From Micromonospora solifontis (GTDB lineage: Bacteria > Actinomycetota > Actinomycetes > Mycobacteriales > Micromonosporaceae): a DNA stretch of 64,000 bases. The stretch lies in contig NZ_RJLN01000023.1 of NCBI RefSeq assembly GCF_003725545.1, forward strand, positions 1-64,000, given 5' to 3'. The translations under genes were made by a program, and so were the position numbers. Each line of letters opens with the position of its first letter. The first letter of the stretch is position 1. The notes under the pieces are model-generated. The model saw only the letters and a program-made list of their open reading frames with translations, had not been told where the DNA came from and made no database searches. Shown here in pieces: positions 11,182 through 22,535 of the stretch.

Positions 11182-11724
11182 TTGCTTTTCGCTCATGACA
11201 CCGAGTGCGGTCTGACCGCCACCGCGGCGCTGGTCAACACCGCCGGCCCGGACCGGGAAGGGCTGCCCGACGTGGCCGCCCTCGACGAGTTCTTCACCGC
11301 ACACGCGTGGACCGGCCGGCACGAGCACACCGAGGCCGAGCTGCGCCAGGTCCGCGCCCTGCGGCCCCGGCTGCGCCGGCTGTGGCACGCCGACACCGAC
11401 GAGGTGGTGGCCATCGTCAACGGCCTGCTCCGCGAGTCACACGCGCTGCCGCAGCTCATCCGGCACGACGACGAGCCGTACCACCTGCACGCCGTGCCCC
11501 GGGACGCGCCGCTGGCCACCCGGATGGCGGTCGAGGCGGCCATGGCGATGGCCGACCTGGTCCGGATCGACGAGCTGAGCCGGCTCCGGATCTGCGACCA
11601 CCCGGACTGCGACAACGTCCTGGTCGACCTGTCGAAGAACCGGTCCCGCCGGTTCTGCGACGCCGGCTGCGGCAACCGCGCCGCGGTCACCGCCTACCGC
11701 GCCCGCCGCGCCGCCCAGGCCTGA
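11182..11724 (+). CDS. ABATE-domain CGNR zinc-finger transcriptional regulator
   Basis: 180 residues. The N-terminal ABATE domain (LVNTAGPDREGLPDVAALDEFF) is followed by the CGNR treble-clef: Cys138 and Cys143, then FCDAGCGNRAAV with Cys159 and Cys163, and the conserved DLSKNRSRRF stretch. The TTG start at 11182 is chosen for its AGGAG ribosome site 5 nt upstream. The 86-bp gap to the divergent EamA gene carries the shared control region. Regulation of the EamA transporter is inferred from this arrangement. Confidence 0.88.
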   Translation: MLFAHDTECGLTATAALVNTAGPDREGLPDVAALDEFFTAHAWTGRHEHTEAELRQVRALRPRLRRLWHADTDEVVAIVNGLLRESHALPQLIRHDDEPYHLHAVPRDAPLATRMAVEAAMAMADLVRIDELSRLRICDHPDCDNVLVDLSKNRSRRFCDAGCGNRAAVTAYRARRAAQA

Positions 11725-11736
11725 CCCGGCCCCCAC

Positions 11737-11805
11737 CGCCGCCAGGTCGGCGAGGTGGCGGCATCCCGGGCGCGGAAACACCGCCGGCTCGGCGACCTGG
11801 CGGCG
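11737..11805. repeat. Long intergenic hairpin, family R2 copy 1
   Basis: Arms CGCCGCCAGGTCGGCGAG (11737-11754) and CTCGGCGACCTGGCGGCG (11788-11805) pair at 17 of 18 positions. It lies 12 bp past the CGNR stop and may end that transcript. A related hairpin lies at 48304-48352. Confidence 0.7.
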
Positions 11806-11859
11806 CTCTTCGCCCGCTTCCTGGCCCGGGTGCCGCGCCGTGGCCACCCCACCGAGGGC

Positions 11860-11935
11860 TGATCCCCTCGGGATGCGGCAGGCCGGGCCGTCGCGGGCAC
11901 CGGCGACCGCGGATTGCCGCAGGCCGAGTCGATCA
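11860..11935. repeat. Intergenic inverted repeat, family R1 copy C
   Basis: Left arm ATCCCCTCGGGATGCGGCA (ends 11880) and right arm TTGCCGCAGGCCGAGTCGAT (from 11914) face each other across a 33-nt loop. The right arm is the best match to the family consensus ATCnACTCGGCnTGCGGCA, in reverse. Confidence 0.7.
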
Positions 11936-11957
11936 GGAGCGCCGGCTCAGGGGGCCG

Positions 11958-13358
11958 TCAGGGGTGGGTCATGCGGAGCAGGTCGAGGGCCTCGTCGAGC
12001 TGGTCCTCGCTGAGCTTGCCGGAGGCCACGTGGCCCCGGGAGATCACCACCTCGCGGATGGAGACCTGCTTGGCCAGCGCCTCCTTGGCGATCGAGGCGG
12101 CCTCGTCGTACCCGAGGTGGCGGTTGAGCGGCGTGACGATCGACGGCGACCCCTCCGCGTACGCCAGGCAGACCTCGGCATCCGCGACCAGGCCGGCCAC
12201 CAGGCGGTCGGCGAAGAGCCGGCTCGACGCGGCCAGCAGCTTGATCGACTCCAGCAGGTTGCGGCCCATGACGGGGAGCATCACGTTCAGCTCGAAGTCG
12301 CCCTGGGTGCCGGCGAAGGCCACTGCGGCGTCGTTGCCGATCACCTGGGCGCAGACCTGCCGCATCGCCTCCGCGACCACCGGGTTCACCTTGCCCGGCA
12401 TGATCGACGAACCGGGCTGGAGATCCGGGATACGCAGCTCCCGCAGGCCGGCACGCGGACCGGAGCCCATCCACCGGATGTCGTTGGCCATCTTGTAGAG
12501 GCCGACCGCGATGGTGCGGAGCTGGCCGGAGGTCTCCACCAGCGCGTCCCGGGCGCCCTGCGCCTCGAAGTGGTCGCGGGCCTCGGTCAACGGCAGGCCG
12601 GTCGAGTCCCGCAGCTTCTCGATCACCTTCGCGGCGAAGCCGAGCGGGGTGTTGATGCCGGTGCCCACCGCCGTGCCGCCCAGCGGCAGCTCGGCCAGCC
12701 GGGGCAGCACCGCTTCCAGCCGCTCGACGCCGTAGCGGACCTGGGCGGCGTACCCGCCGAACTCCTGGCCGAGGGTGACCGGGGTGGCGTCCATCAGGTG
12801 GGTACGCCCGGCCTTGACCACGGTGGAGAACTCCTCGGCCTTCTCCCCCAGCGCCCCGGCCAGGTGCTTCAGCGAGGGGATCAGGTCCTCCACCACGAAC
12901 TGCGTGGCGGCCAGGTGGATCGAGGACGGGAAGACGTCGTTGCTGGACTGCGAGGCGTTGACGTCGTCGTTCGGGTGCACGCCACGGCCCAGCTCGCGGC
13001 TGGCCAGGGTGGCGATCACCTCGTTGGTGTTCATGTTCGACGAGGTGCCGGAGCCGGTCTGGAACACGTCGACCGGGAACTGGTCGTCGTACCCGCCGTC
13101 GGCCACGTGCGCGGCGGCGGTGGCGATGGCCTCGGCGACGTCCGCCCCGATCACCCCCAGCTCGGCGTTGACCTGGGCCGCCGCCCCCTTGATCTGCGCC
13201 AGGGCCTTGATCTGGGCCGGTTCGATGCCCCGCCCGGAGATCGGAAAGTTCTGCACGGCGCGCTGGGTCTGCGCCCGCCACAGCGCCTCGGCGGGCACCT
13301 CCACCTCGCCCATCGAGTCGCGTTCGATCCGGTAGCCGGTCGCCTCTGGAGTCGTCAC
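11958..13358 (-). CDS. fumC: Fumarate hydratase, class II
   Basis: 466 residues, the usual length of the iron-independent tetrameric enzyme that interconverts fumarate and malate. [14 protein letters not shown], His187 in GRTHLMD, and the superfamily signature [11 protein letters not shown] with catalytic Ser318 are intact. GTG at 13358 is favoured: it matches the family start and CAGGAT lies 7 nt before it as a -10 for a leaderless mRNA; ATG at 13367 is the alternative. A class I fumarase lies 3 kb away on the same strand. Confidence 0.93.
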   Translation of the reverse strand: MTTPEATGYRIERDSMGEVEVPAEALWRAQTQRAVQNFPISGRGIEPAQIKALAQIKGAAAQVNAELGVIGADVAEAIATAAAHVADGGYDDQFPVDVFQTGSGTSSNMNTNEVIATLASRELGRGVHPNDDVNASQSSNDVFPSSIHLAATQFVVEDLIPSLKHLAGALGEKAEEFSTVVKAGRTHLMDATPVTLGQEFGGYAAQVRYGVERLEAVLPRLAELPLGGTAVGTGINTPLGFAAKVIEKLRDSTGLPLTEARDHFEAQGARDALVETSGQLRTIAVGLYKMANDIRWMGSGPRAGLRELRIPDLQPGSSIMPGKVNPVVAEAMRQVCAQVIGNDAAVAFAGTQGDFELNVMLPVMGRNLLESIKLLAASSRLFADRLVAGLVADAEVCLAYAEGSPSIVTPLNRHLGYDEAASIAKEALAKQVSIREVVISRGHVASGKLSEDQLDEALDLLRMTHP

Positions 13359-13402
13359 GCATACCATCCTGCCGCGCGCGGCGGATGCTCGCAGATGATC
13401 GC

Positions 13403-16390
13403 TCAGCCCAGCGCGGCCAGCAGCTCCTCGGTCGCTCGCTGGTCCGGGGACTCGACCTGGCGGAACAGGGTCAGGGCCCGGCTGGCGTACGCCCGGGCCT
13501 GGCGCGGGTCGCTGCCCTGCAGGCAGCGGGCCATGCCCTCGAGCGCCCGGGCCTGCTCGTAGCGCAGCCCGAGCCGGGTGGCGTCCTGGAGCACCCGGCG
13601 GTGCAGGTCCAAGGCGCTGGGCACGTCCCCCTGGTCGAGCAGCGCCCGCGCCAGCAGGTTCCGCGAGGCGCACTGCCCGATCCGGTCCCCGGCGTCGGTC
13701 ATCGCGCTGAGCGCCGCCCGGTGCAGGGCCGCCGCGTGCTCCAGCCGGCCGTCCTCACGCTCCATCGCCGCGATCTCGTTCAGCACCTCGCCCTCGCCGA
13801 ACCGGTTGCCCGAGCTGCGCTTCTGTTGCAGCGCCACCCGCAGCAGGCGGCGGGCCGGCTCGCGGTGGCCCATCCGGTGGCGGATCATCCCGAGGTGGCC
13901 GATGGCGTTCGCGACGTGTCTCAGATCGCGGTGCTCGCGGGCGAGAGCGAGGTGGCGCCGGGCCGCCCGCAGGGCTTCCTCGTACCGCCCGAGGGCGATC
14001 AGGACGATCGCCAGGTTGTTGAACAGGTTCGACAGCACCGGGGTGTCGTCGGGGTACCGGCCCAGCCGTAACGAGGTGTGGACGCTTTCCTCGGCGTGGC
14101 GGTACTCGTCGTCACCGATGTGGACGGCGGTCAGGTTGCAGAGCGTCAGCAGTGTCTCCCGGCGGAGGCCGAGCCGCCGGTACCGGTCGACGACGGTGCC
14201 CATCAGGCGGCTCGCCTCGGCGAAACGCCCGAGGCGGTAGTGCGCCGAGGCGAGGTAGTTCATGGTGACGGTGGCCGCCATGTCATCGCCGAGCGCCTCC
14301 GCCGCCCGCAGGGCGATGGCGTGTGTCTCGCTCAGCTCCCCGAGATGCCCGCCATCAAAGTTCGACCACCAGGTCGCCCGGGCGAGCTGCCAGCAGTGCC
14401 GGAGGAAGCCCTCGGCCTCGGCCAGCCGGACCAGGGCGGCCAGCGCCGCGCGATTCTCGTCGAACCAGGCACGGCCCTCCGGCTCGGTGGCCGCGACCAG
14501 GTCGGGACGCGGCGGCACCGGCAGGCGGAACAGGCTCTGGCTGCTGGAAACCGGCTCGATGATCCGGGCGATCGTCGCCGCCACGTACAGGTGATGGTCG
14601 AGCAGTCGCTCGACGGCGCTCCGCCGCTCACCGGCCCGACCGGGTTCGTCGGCGAGTCGTCGGGCGTACTCGCGCAGCAGGTCGTGCAGCCGGTAGCGGC
14701 CCGGCTCGGACTCCTCCACCAGGTTCGCGTCGACCAACTCGTCCAGCAGGTCCTGCGTCTCGGGCAGGGACACCTCGGCCAACGCCGCGCCCACCCGGTT
14801 GTCGAACCGCGCCCCGGGATGCAGGCCGAGCAGCCGGAACAGCCGCCGCGCCGGTGCCGACACCTGGGCGTACGACAGCGCGAAGGCCTGGCCGACCGAG
14901 CGCTCCCCGGCCGCCAGTTCGGCCAGCGGATCCCGCCCGGTGGCCAGCCGCTCGGCCAGGTCGGCGATCCGCCAGCGTGGACGGTGGGCCAGCCGGGCGC
15001 CGGCCAGGCGGATCGCCAACGGCAGGTGGCCGCAGCGGCGGACCACCTCGGCGGCGGCCTCCGGCTCGACGGCCACCCGGTCCGGGCCGGCGATCCGGCC
15101 GAGCAGTTCGATCGCCTCGTCGGAATCCAGCACCGGCAGCGAGGACGGCCGGCCGTCGTCGAGCCCGACCAGGCGACGGCGACTGGTGATCAGGACGAGG
15201 TTGTCCGCCCCGCTCGGCAGCAGGGGCATCACCTGCGCGGCGTCGGCCGCGTTGTCCAGCACCACGAGGGCGCGCCGGGTGGCCAGCTCGGTACGCCACA
15301 CCACCAGCCGGTCGTCCAGGTCGAGCGGGATCCGCTCCGCCGGTACGCCGAGCTGTCGCAGCAGGGTGGCCACCGCCGCCGCCGGCGTGAGCGGTTCCCG
15401 CTCGCTGTGCCCGTGCAGGTCGATGAAGAGCTGGGCGTCCGGGAAACGGTCGGCGAGAGCGGTCGCCACGTGCACGGCGAGGGTGGTCTTGCCGCTGCCC
15501 GCCATCCCGTCGATGACATGAACCCGGGTCGCGTCCTCCTCGATCTCCTTCACCAGCCGCGCCACCGTCTGCTGCCGGCCGGTGAAGTCGCTGATCGCCC
15601 GGGGCAGGGACCGGACCGGTACGACGGGCGGGGACCGCTCCGGGTCGGTGGCCGCCGTATCGCCCGCCAGGATGCGCTGGTGCAGCTCCTGCAACGCCGC
15701 GACCGGCTCGATGCCCAGCTCCTCGGCGTAGATCCGGCGCCCCTCGCGGTAGACGGCGAGCGCGTCCGCCTGCCGGCCGACCGAGGAGAGGGCGAGCATG
15801 AGCTGACCGCGCAGCCGCTCCCGCAGCGGGTTCCGCTCCACGCCCTCGGTCAGCTCGACGATGATGTCGGCGGCCTGCCCCAACCGCAGCTCGACGTCGA
15901 CGCATTCCTCGAGCGCGGCGAGCCGCCGTTCGTCGAGCGCCTGCGCCCGGCGGCGTACGCTCCGGCTGGTGATCCCGCTCAGCGCGGCCCCGCGCCAGAG
16001 CGCGAGCGCGGCGCGATAGTGCCGGCGCGCCTCGGCGGGCTGCCCGGCGGCGACGGCGGCCCGTCCGGTGTCGACCTCGCGGACGAAGACCTCGGAATCC
16101 AGGTCGTCCGGTTCGATCCGGATGCCGTAGCCGACGGGGTCCCGGACGATGATCTCCGGGGGCAGTCCGAGCACGGCGAGCCGCTGTCGCAGGCGGGACA
16201 CGCAGATCTGGAGCTGCGTCCGGGCGGTGGCGGGCGGGCGTTCCTCCCAGACCGCGTCGATCAACTCCTCGACGGGCACCACCCGACCGGCGCGCAGCAG
16301 CAGCATCGCGAGCACGGTCCGGTCCCGGCCGGCGGTGACGGTGGCTTCGCCACCGCCTACCCGCAGGGATCCCAGGATCCTGAACCGCAT
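13403..16390 (-). CDS. Large SARP/AfsR-type regulator (wHTH-BTAD-NB-ARC-TPR)
   Basis: 995 residues. In order: OmpR-like winged helix (1-92, [11 protein letters not shown]... VGYGIRIEP), bacterial transcriptional activation domain (about 98-243), STAND/NB-ARC ATPase (about 265-520) with Walker [10 protein letters not shown] at 295-303 and LVVLDNA as Walker B, a winged-helix-like linker, and TPR repeats to the end. This is the AfsR/SARP layout that activates secondary metabolism or global responses after ATP- and partner-sensing. ATG at 16390 follows GGGGGCAC. Three 11-bp-spaced heptamers upstream suggest that it binds its own promoter region. No biosynthetic cluster is directly adjacent. Confidence 0.9.
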   Translation of the reverse strand: MRFRILGSLRVGGGEATVTAGRDRTVLAMLLLRAGRVVPVEELIDAVWEERPPATARTQLQICVSRLRQRLAVLGLPPEIIVRDPVGYGIRIEPDDLDSEVFVREVDTGRAAVAAGQPAEARRHYRAALALWRGAALSGITSRSVRRRAQALDERRLAALEECVDVELRLGQAADIIVELTEGVERNPLRERLRGQLMLALSSVGRQADALAVYREGRRIYAEELGIEPVAALQELHQRILAGDTAATDPERSPPVVPVRSLPRAISDFTGRQQTVARLVKEIEEDATRVHVIDGMAGSGKTTLAVHVATALADRFPDAQLFIDLHGHSEREPLTPAAAVATLLRQLGVPAERIPLDLDDRLVVWRTELATRRALVVLDNAADAAQVMPLLPSGADNLVLITSRRRLVGLDDGRPSSLPVLDSDEAIELLGRIAGPDRVAVEPEAAAEVVRRCGHLPLAIRLAGARLAHRPRWRIADLAERLATGRDPLAELAAGERSVGQAFALSYAQVSAPARRLFRLLGLHPGARFDNRVGAALAEVSLPETQDLLDELVDANLVEESEPGRYRLHDLLREYARRLADEPGRAGERRSAVERLLDHHLYVAATIARIIEPVSSSQSLFRLPVPPRPDLVAATEPEGRAWFDENRAALAALVRLAEAEGFLRHCWQLARATWWSNFDGGHLGELSETHAIALRAAEALGDDMAATVTMNYLASAHYRLGRFAEASRLMGTVVDRYRRLGLRRETLLTLCNLTAVHIGDDEYRHAEESVHTSLRLGRYPDDTPVLSNLFNNLAIVLIALGRYEEALRAARRHLALAREHRDLRHVANAIGHLGMIRHRMGHREPARRLLRVALQQKRSSGNRFGEGEVLNEIAAMEREDGRLEHAAALHRAALSAMTDAGDRIGQCASRNLLARALLDQGDVPSALDLHRRVLQDATRLGLRYEQARALEGMARCLQGSDPRQARAYASRALTLFRQVESPDQRATEELLAALG

Positions 16391-16462
16391 CTGTGCCCCC
16401 GCACGCCTTTTATGCAACTTGCAGCAGCGTAGCGCCCTGGTGACGGATCACCTCATCGAGGC

Positions 16463-16491
16463 GATAGCGATCTGATAGCGGATCGACAGCG
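16463..16491 (-). promoter_or_regulatory. SARP-type direct repeats upstream of the SARP gene
   Basis: GATAGCG (16463), GATAGCG (16474) and GACAGCG (16485) follow each other at exactly 11 bp, the spacing of heptamers bound by SARPs. They end 72 bp upstream of the SARP start. A weak -10 (TGAGGT) is found about 7 bp further on. Confidence 0.5.
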
Positions 16492-16540
16492 CTGACGCGG
16501 ATAGTCGTCTCGGATTGTCGGTGACGGCATCCGACGGGGG

Positions 16541-16580
16541 CGGTGCGCCCGCCCCGGCAACTCCGCGGGCGGGCGCACCG
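16541..16580. terminator. Strong hairpin between the SARP start and the fumA end
   Basis: Perfect 14-bp arms CGGTGCGCCCGCCC (16541-16554) and GGGCGGGCGCACCG (16567-16580) with a 12-nt loop. It may act as a second, G/C-only terminator after fumA, or isolate the SARP promoter from upstream reading. Confidence 0.5.
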
Positions 16581-16604
16581 ATGTCGATGAAGCGGCACAG
16601 TGAA

Positions 16605-16632
16605 GGCGCCGGGTGGGATCCCACCCGGCGCC
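16605..16632 (-). terminator. Terminator after fumA
   Basis: A perfect 28-bp palindrome centred at 16618/16619 (arms GGCGCCGGGTGGGA and TCCCACCCGGCGCC) starts 18 bp past the fumA stop. Confidence 0.75.
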
Positions 16633-16650
16633 CTTCGCGTACGCGGGACG

Positions 16651-18318
16651 TCAGCGCCGGCCGACGGTGAGCACCGGCTTGGTGACCTCGGCGAAGAAGT
16701 CATTGCCCTTGTCGTCCACCACGATGAACGCCGGGAAGTCCTCCACCTCGATCTTCCAGACCGCCTCCATGCCCAGCTCGGGGTATTCGAGCACCTCGAC
16801 GTGCTTGATGCAGTCCTGGGCGAGCCGCGCCGCCGGGCCGCCGATCGAGCCGAGGTAGAAGCCGCCGTGCTGCTGGCAGGAGCGGGTGACCTGGGCGGAG
16901 CGGTTGCCCTTGGCCAGCATCACCATCGAGCCGCCGGCCGCCTGGAACTTCTCCACGTACGCGTCCATCCGGCCGGCGGTGGTGGGGCCGAATGAGCCGG
17001 AGGCGTAGCCCTCGGGGGTCTTGGCCGGACCGGCGTAGTAGACGGCGTGGTCGCGGAGGTACTGCGGCATCGGCTCGCCCGCGTCCAGCCGCTCGGCGAT
17101 CTTGGCGTGCGCGATGTCCCGGGCCACCACGAGCGGGCCGGTCAGCGAGAGCCGGGTCTTCACCGGGTACTTGGACAGTTCGGCGCGGATCTCGTCCATC
17201 GGCCGGTTGAGGTCGACCCGGACCACCTCGGCGCCGTCCAGGTGGGCGTCGGTGACGTCGGGCAGGTAGCGCGCCGGGTCGGTCTCCAGGCGCTCCAGCC
17301 AGACGCCCGACGGGGTGATCTTGGCAACGGCCTGCCGGTCGGCGGAGCAGGAGACGGCGATGGCCACCGGGCAGGAGGCGCCGTGCCGGGGCAGCCGGAC
17401 CACCCGTACGTCGTGGCAGAAGTAGCGGCCGCCGAACTGCGCGCCGATGCCGAAGTTGCGGGTCAGTTCCAGCACCTGGGCCTCCAGCTCCAGGTCCCGG
17501 AAGCCGTGCGCGCTCATCGAGCCCTGCGTCGGGAGCGCGTCGAGGTACTTGGCGGAGGCGTACTTGGCGGTCTTCAGCGCGTACTCGGCGGAGGTGCCGC
17601 CGATGACGATGGCCAGGTGGTACGGCGGGCAGGCCGCGGTGCCGATCAGCCGCAGCTTCTCCTCCAGGAACTGCATCATCCGCGTCGGGTTCAGCAGCGC
17701 CTTGGTCTCCTGGTAGAGGTACGACTTGTTGGCCGAGCCACCGCCCTTGGCCATGAAGAGGAACTTGTACGCGTCGGCGTGCCCGTCGGGGTCCTCGGCG
17801 TAGAGCTCGACCTGGGCGGGCAGGTTGCTGCCGGTGTTCCGCTCCTCCCACATGGTCAGCGGGGCGAGCTGGGAGTAGCGCAGGTTCAGCCGGGTGTACG
17901 CCTGGTAGACACCGCGTGAGATGGCCTCGGCGTCGGTGCCGTCGGTGAGCACGTGCCGGCCGCGCTTGCCCATCACGATCGCGGTGCCGGTGTCCTGGCA
18001 CATCGGCAGCACGCCGCCCGCGGCGATGTTGGCGTTGCGCAGCAGGTCCAGCGCGACGAAGCGGTCGTTCGGCGAGGCCGCCGGGTCGTCGATGATCGAC
18101 CGGAGCTGGGCCAGGTGCGCCGGTCGCAGGAAGTGGGCGATGTCGTGCATCGCCTCGGCGGTCAGCGCGGTCAGCGCGGAGGGCTCCACGGTGAGGAACC
18201 GACGGCCACCGGGGCCGTTGACGACGTCGACGCCCTCGTCGGTGACCAGGCGGTACTCGGTCTGGTCGGGACCGGTCGGCAGCAAGGGGGCGTACGAGAA
18301 CGCGGCGGCACTGCTCAT
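16651..18318 (-). CDS. fumA: Fumarate hydratase, class I (iron-sulfur)
   Basis: 555 residues, the single-chain class I type with N-terminal catalytic and C-terminal swivel parts. Candidate 4Fe-4S ligands are Cys107 in PMCQDTG, the Cys in AVSCSADRQ and the Cys in [18 protein letters not shown] and [14 protein letters not shown] are typical motifs. ATG at 18318 is chosen; TAGGCT lies 8 nt before it as a possible -10 box and there is no ribosome site. It acts in the citric acid cycle. Having an oxygen-sensitive and an oxygen-stable fumarase so close is worth noting. Confidence 0.92.
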   Translation of the reverse strand: MSSAAAFSYAPLLPTGPDQTEYRLVTDEGVDVVNGPGGRRFLTVEPSALTALTAEAMHDIAHFLRPAHLAQLRSIIDDPAASPNDRFVALDLLRNANIAAGGVLPMCQDTGTAIVMGKRGRHVLTDGTDAEAISRGVYQAYTRLNLRYSQLAPLTMWEERNTGSNLPAQVELYAEDPDGHADAYKFLFMAKGGGSANKSYLYQETKALLNPTRMMQFLEEKLRLIGTAACPPYHLAIVIGGTSAEYALKTAKYASAKYLDALPTQGSMSAHGFRDLELEAQVLELTRNFGIGAQFGGRYFCHDVRVVRLPRHGASCPVAIAVSCSADRQAVAKITPSGVWLERLETDPARYLPDVTDAHLDGAEVVRVDLNRPMDEIRAELSKYPVKTRLSLTGPLVVARDIAHAKIAERLDAGEPMPQYLRDHAVYYAGPAKTPEGYASGSFGPTTAGRMDAYVEKFQAAGGSMVMLAKGNRSAQVTRSCQQHGGFYLGSIGGPAARLAQDCIKHVEVLEYPELGMEAVWKIEVEDFPAFIVVDDKGNDFFAEVTKPVLTVGRR

Positions 18319-18405
18319 GACGGAAAAGCCTAGGGCAGACGCGTCGATCGGTGGCACCCCCGGGGGCGTCCTGGGACGCCGCTCTCACCCGCCCGGCGAG
18401 TCAGC

Positions 18406-19818
18406 TCAGCAGAGTTCCTTCTTCGGCCCGCAGCTGCCCTGGTCAGAGGGGGGCTGGTAGGTCCCGTCCGGGTTCGGCCCGGGAACGGCGCCCTGGTCCG
18501 GCGGGGGCGGCACCGCGGCGGCGGCGCCCCAGCGGACGTACCCGATCTCCCGGCCCTCGCCGATGATCATGCCGTTCGGGCCGACCGCCAGGGCGTTCGC
18601 CGAGGTCCGCAGCACCACCAGCTCCCGACCGGTACGCGGGTCGACGGCGATCAGCCGGGACGGCTTCTCCTCGGCGATCACCGCCGCGTACGGGGTGAGC
18701 GCCGCCCCGCTCTTCCCGCCGGCCGGCCGGGTCCACCGGGTGTGGTCGACGGACAGTTCCCGGCCGAGGATCGACCGCTTGTCGGCGCTGCGCACCAGCG
18801 CGTACCGGTCGTCGACCGCGAGCAGCTTCTCGCCGTCCGCGCCGACGAGGAGCAGCCGGCCGTCGTACCCGTCGAGCACCGCCTCGCGGCCGTCCGGGGC
18901 CACCCCGAGGAGCACGTTCCGGGCGCCCTGCGGGTCCTCCCGTTGCACGCAGCCGGCGTAGTCGGCGGTCCGCAGGTTCACCCCGGTCCGCCGCCACGCC
19001 TCCCGGCCGGTGGCCGGGTCGACGCCGGAGATGCTGAAGTAGCAGCTCCCGTCCCGCGAGGTGGCGGTGATCCGGAGCAGCCGGCCGCCGATCACGGCCA
19101 GCCGCTCCTCCCGGCCGGGCTGGACGTTCTGCAGCACCCGGCCGGTGGCGGTGTCCACCACGTGCACCCGCCCGTCCACCGGGAAGCCGAGCAGCGGCGG
19201 CACGTCCTCCGGCCCGGCCGCGCCGCCGTCGATGCGCGGCGCGCCCAGCCGGCGGGTGCCGAGCAGTTCCGGGTTGTCGGCGAGCAGCCCGCTGTGCACG
19301 CCGGGCAGGAAGGCGGTCCAGAGCGGCCGGGTCCCGCGCGGCTCCCAGGCGCTCAGCGTGCAGTCGGTGGCCTCGGCGCAGCGCGCGTCGAGCAGCAGGT
19401 TCCGGTACGTCCAGACGGCCACCGCCTGGTCGTCGCGGCGGCGCACCACGCCGGTGGCCGGGTCGAGCAGCTCGTACCCCTTGACCAGGAGCTTGCCCAC
19501 GGCGACGACCGGGTCCCGGTCGCCGCCCGCGACCGCCGCCCAGTCCGCCTTGCGCTCCCAGAGCTGGGCGCCGGTGGCCAGGCTGCGCGCCTCGACCCGG
19601 GTGCGCTGCTCGACGATCACGGCGTCGCCGGCGATGGTGACGCTCTTCGGGGTGCCGCCGACCCGCTGCTGCCAGACCACGTCCGGCTGGGAGATCGGCT
19701 CGCTCCGGTCGACCCAGTCCCACATCGTCGGGAACGGGTTCCACACCCCGGTCGCGGCGAGCACGACCACGGTGATGAGCCCCAGCAGCAACCAGCCACG
19801 TACGCCAAGGCCCTTCAC
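18406..19818 (-). CDS. Membrane-anchored PQQ/WD40-like beta-propeller protein
   Basis: About 470 residues. A single N-terminal membrane segment (WLLLGLITVVVLAATGVW) is followed by repeated blades of the outer-membrane PQQ-repeat kind (EARSLATGAQLWERKADW, VDPATGREAWRRTGV, DPRTGRELVVL) and a Pro-rich tail. It is probably an extracytoplasmic scaffold or ligand-binding propeller; no enzymatic residue set was recognised. The start is uncertain between GTG 19818 and GTG 19827. A diverged paralogue lies at 24629-25882. Confidence 0.7.
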   Translation of the reverse strand: MKGLGVRGWLLLGLITVVVLAATGVWNPFPTMWDWVDRSEPISQPDVVWQQRVGGTPKSVTIAGDAVIVEQRTRVEARSLATGAQLWERKADWAAVAGGDRDPVVAVGKLLVKGYELLDPATGVVRRRDDQAVAVWTYRNLLLDARCAEATDCTLSAWEPRGTRPLWTAFLPGVHSGLLADNPELLGTRRLGAPRIDGGAAGPEDVPPLLGFPVDGRVHVVDTATGRVLQNVQPGREERLAVIGGRLLRITATSRDGSCYFSISGVDPATGREAWRRTGVNLRTADYAGCVQREDPQGARNVLLGVAPDGREAVLDGYDGRLLLVGADGEKLLAVDDRYALVRSADKRSILGRELSVDHTRWTRPAGGKSGAALTPYAAVIAEEKPSRLIAVDPRTGRELVVLRTSANALAVGPNGMIIGEGREIGYVRWGAAAAVPPPPDQGAVPGPNPDGTYQPPSDQGSCGPKKELC

Positions 19819-19898
19819 ACCGCACACGGTAGCGACGATCACCGCCGCGCCGACCCCCCGAACGGCCGTGTCGCGCCGCTTTCTCGGCCGGCCTCGTG

Positions 19899-21736
<1,838 letters not shown>

Positions 21737-21746
21737 CACTGTCCGC

Positions 21747-22460
21747 GTGACCCTGCCTCCCCCGAGCACCCCGCCGCCGCCCGCCGGGCCCCCGCCCGCG
21801 GGCGGCGGCTTCGCACCGCCGTCCGGGCCGCACCCGCCCGCGCAGCACACCCCGCCGACGTACGCCGGCCTGCCGGGCTACCCGCCGCCACCCCCGGGGT
21901 ACGCCCCACCCGCCGGGTCGGCGCCGCCGGCCCTGGCCCCGGACGGCCGACCCCTGGCCGGTTTCGGCGAGCGGCTGGTGGCCTGGCTGATCGACACCCT
22001 GATCGCCAGCGCGGTGACGATGGTGCTCTTCGCGCCGGTCCTGGTCTGGCTGGTCGTCCGGATGATCGACCAGATGCCGGCACCCGGCCCGGACGGGACC
22101 GTGACCGGACCCGACCCGTCGGCGCTGTTCACCGACTTCTTCCTGCCGGTGCTCGTCGCCGAACTGGGGATCTTCGCGGTCCTGCTGGTCTTCTACTGGC
22201 TCTACCACGTCGAGTACGCCCGCCGGACCGGCCAGACCCTGGGCAAGAAGGTGATGAAGCTGCGGATCGTCCCGCTCGAGCCGGGCGCCACCCTGACCCG
22301 GGGGGTGCTGGGCAAGCGGTACCTGGTCGAGTTCGTCGCCGGCTCGCTGGTGCCGTTCCTCAGCTACGTCGACGGGTTCTGGCAGCTGTGGGACAAGCCC
22401 TGGCAGCAGTGCCTGCACGACAAGGCCGCCGGCACCGTCGTCGTTAAGGTTGCACCGTGA
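21747..22460 (+). CDS. RDD-family membrane protein with Pro-rich N-terminus
   Basis: 237 residues. Residues 1-65 are a Pro/Gly-rich cytoplasmic tail. The RDD domain follows (PLAGFGERLVAWLIDTLIAS with Arg and Asp-Asp signature residues, three membrane segments, and GQTLGKKVMKLRIV). Role unknown; the family includes transport and envelope proteins. GTG at 21747 is 10 bp after the hpd stop and AACACT, overlapping that stop, could be its -10 for a leaderless start. Confidence 0.75.
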   Translation: MTLPPPSTPPPPAGPPPAGGGFAPPSGPHPPAQHTPPTYAGLPGYPPPPPGYAPPAGSAPPALAPDGRPLAGFGERLVAWLIDTLIASAVTMVLFAPVLVWLVVRMIDQMPAPGPDGTVTGPDPSALFTDFFLPVLVAELGIFAVLLVFYWLYHVEYARRTGQTLGKKVMKLRIVPLEPGATLTRGVLGKRYLVEFVAGSLVPFLSYVDGFWQLWDKPWQQCLHDKAAGTVVVKVAP

Positions 22461-22503
22461 GCGCGAGGAGTGAGCCGGGTCTGCGAGCCCCGCAGTCGCG
22501 AAC
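22457..22503 (+). repeat. Gene-junction repeat, family R3 copy 1
   Basis: Starts at the TGA of the first RDD gene. It contains GTGAGCGCGAGGAGTGAGCC and then GCGAGCCCCGCAGTCGCGAA. A near-identical copy lies in the nadB-nadC junction (56366-56413, minus strand), again starting at the upstream gene's stop codon. Confidence 0.8.
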
Positions 22504-22535
22504 TGAGGTGGCATCGTGAGCAGAGAGGCACGGTC

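Noticed and set aside
14078..16432. 784-codon plus-strand frame opposite the SARP gene
   Set aside because: Pure antisense shadow: no recognisable domain, while the minus strand has wHTH, BTAD, Walker A and TPR motifs.
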